DNA of 13,042 bases, from contig CAZQRT010000039.1 in NCBI GenBank assembly GCA_964596105.1, forward strand, positions 1-13,042, read 5' to 3'. This DNA comes from CAJUOR01 sp964596105 (lineage in GTDB: Bacteria; Bacillota_I; Bacilli_A; Erysipelotrichales; Coprobacillaceae). The notes under the pieces are model-generated. The model ran no database searches, was not told where the DNA came from, and worked only from the letters and a program-made list of their open reading frames with translations. The translations under genes were made by a program, and so were the position numbers. Positions 13,041-13,042 of the stretch are shown piece after piece. Position 1 is the first letter of the stretch; the number at the start of each line of letters is the position of its first letter.

Positions 13041-13042
13041 TG

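Overview
The window looks like a piece of a low- to mid-GC Bacillota (Firmicutes) chromosome. The signs are near-consensus sigma-A promoters (several TTGACA/TATAAT pairs with 17-base spacers), strong GGAGG-type ribosome binding sites, a TTG start, a class I (Bacillota-type) dihydroorotase, an ECF thiamine transporter subunit ThiT behind a TPP riboswitch, and a glycerol kinase and acetate kinase typical of fermentative gut Firmicutes. An Erysipelotrichia-like origin is my guess and is not proven here. I see no insertion sequence, phage gene, tRNA, rRNA or CRISPR array.

Layout from left to right. (1) 1-801: the yceD-rpmF operon on the minus strand (DUF177 protein, then ribosomal protein L32), with its terminator at the window edge and a perfect promoter. 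A small three-helix membrane protein of unknown role is transcribed away from it. (2) 1225-3832: an oligopeptide-binding lipoprotein and the riboswitch-controlled thiT gene, both on the minus strand, with no terminator between them. (3) 3854-5095: ackA on the plus strand. (4) 5122-6707: a minus-strand pair, a HAD phosphatase then a GNAT acetyltransferase, coupled by a one-base stop/start overlap. (5) 6797-9490: a plus-strand operon of MBL-fold hydrolase, HAD phosphatase and pyrC, with overlapping genes. Its promoter shares its -35 region with the divergent HAD-GNAT promoter. (6) 9517-11921: a minus-strand pair in which an ADP-ribosylglycohydrolase-like protein is translationally coupled to glpK. 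(7) 12059-12388: a small XRE-type regulator, divergent from that pair, with a perfect 17-base inverted repeat over its -35 box. (8) 12415-12960: a flavodoxin-fold reductase with a compact cysteine cluster.

The genes are mostly housekeeping and fermentative metabolism: substrate-level ATP formation (AckA), glycerol entry (GlpK), thiamine uptake (ThiT), pyrimidine synthesis (PyrC), translation (L32) and clean-up phosphatases. Every convergent junction is packed tail-to-tail around a single hairpin. The most unusual point is the ADP-ribosylglycohydrolase-like protein upstream of glpK. It keeps the family fold signature but appears to have lost most of the two-metal ligands (SDDT became SDEG, and GGDTDT became GGQTSA). 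It may therefore be a non-hydrolytic, ligand-sensing or regulatory partner of glycerol kinase rather than an ordinary de-ADP-ribosylating enzyme.
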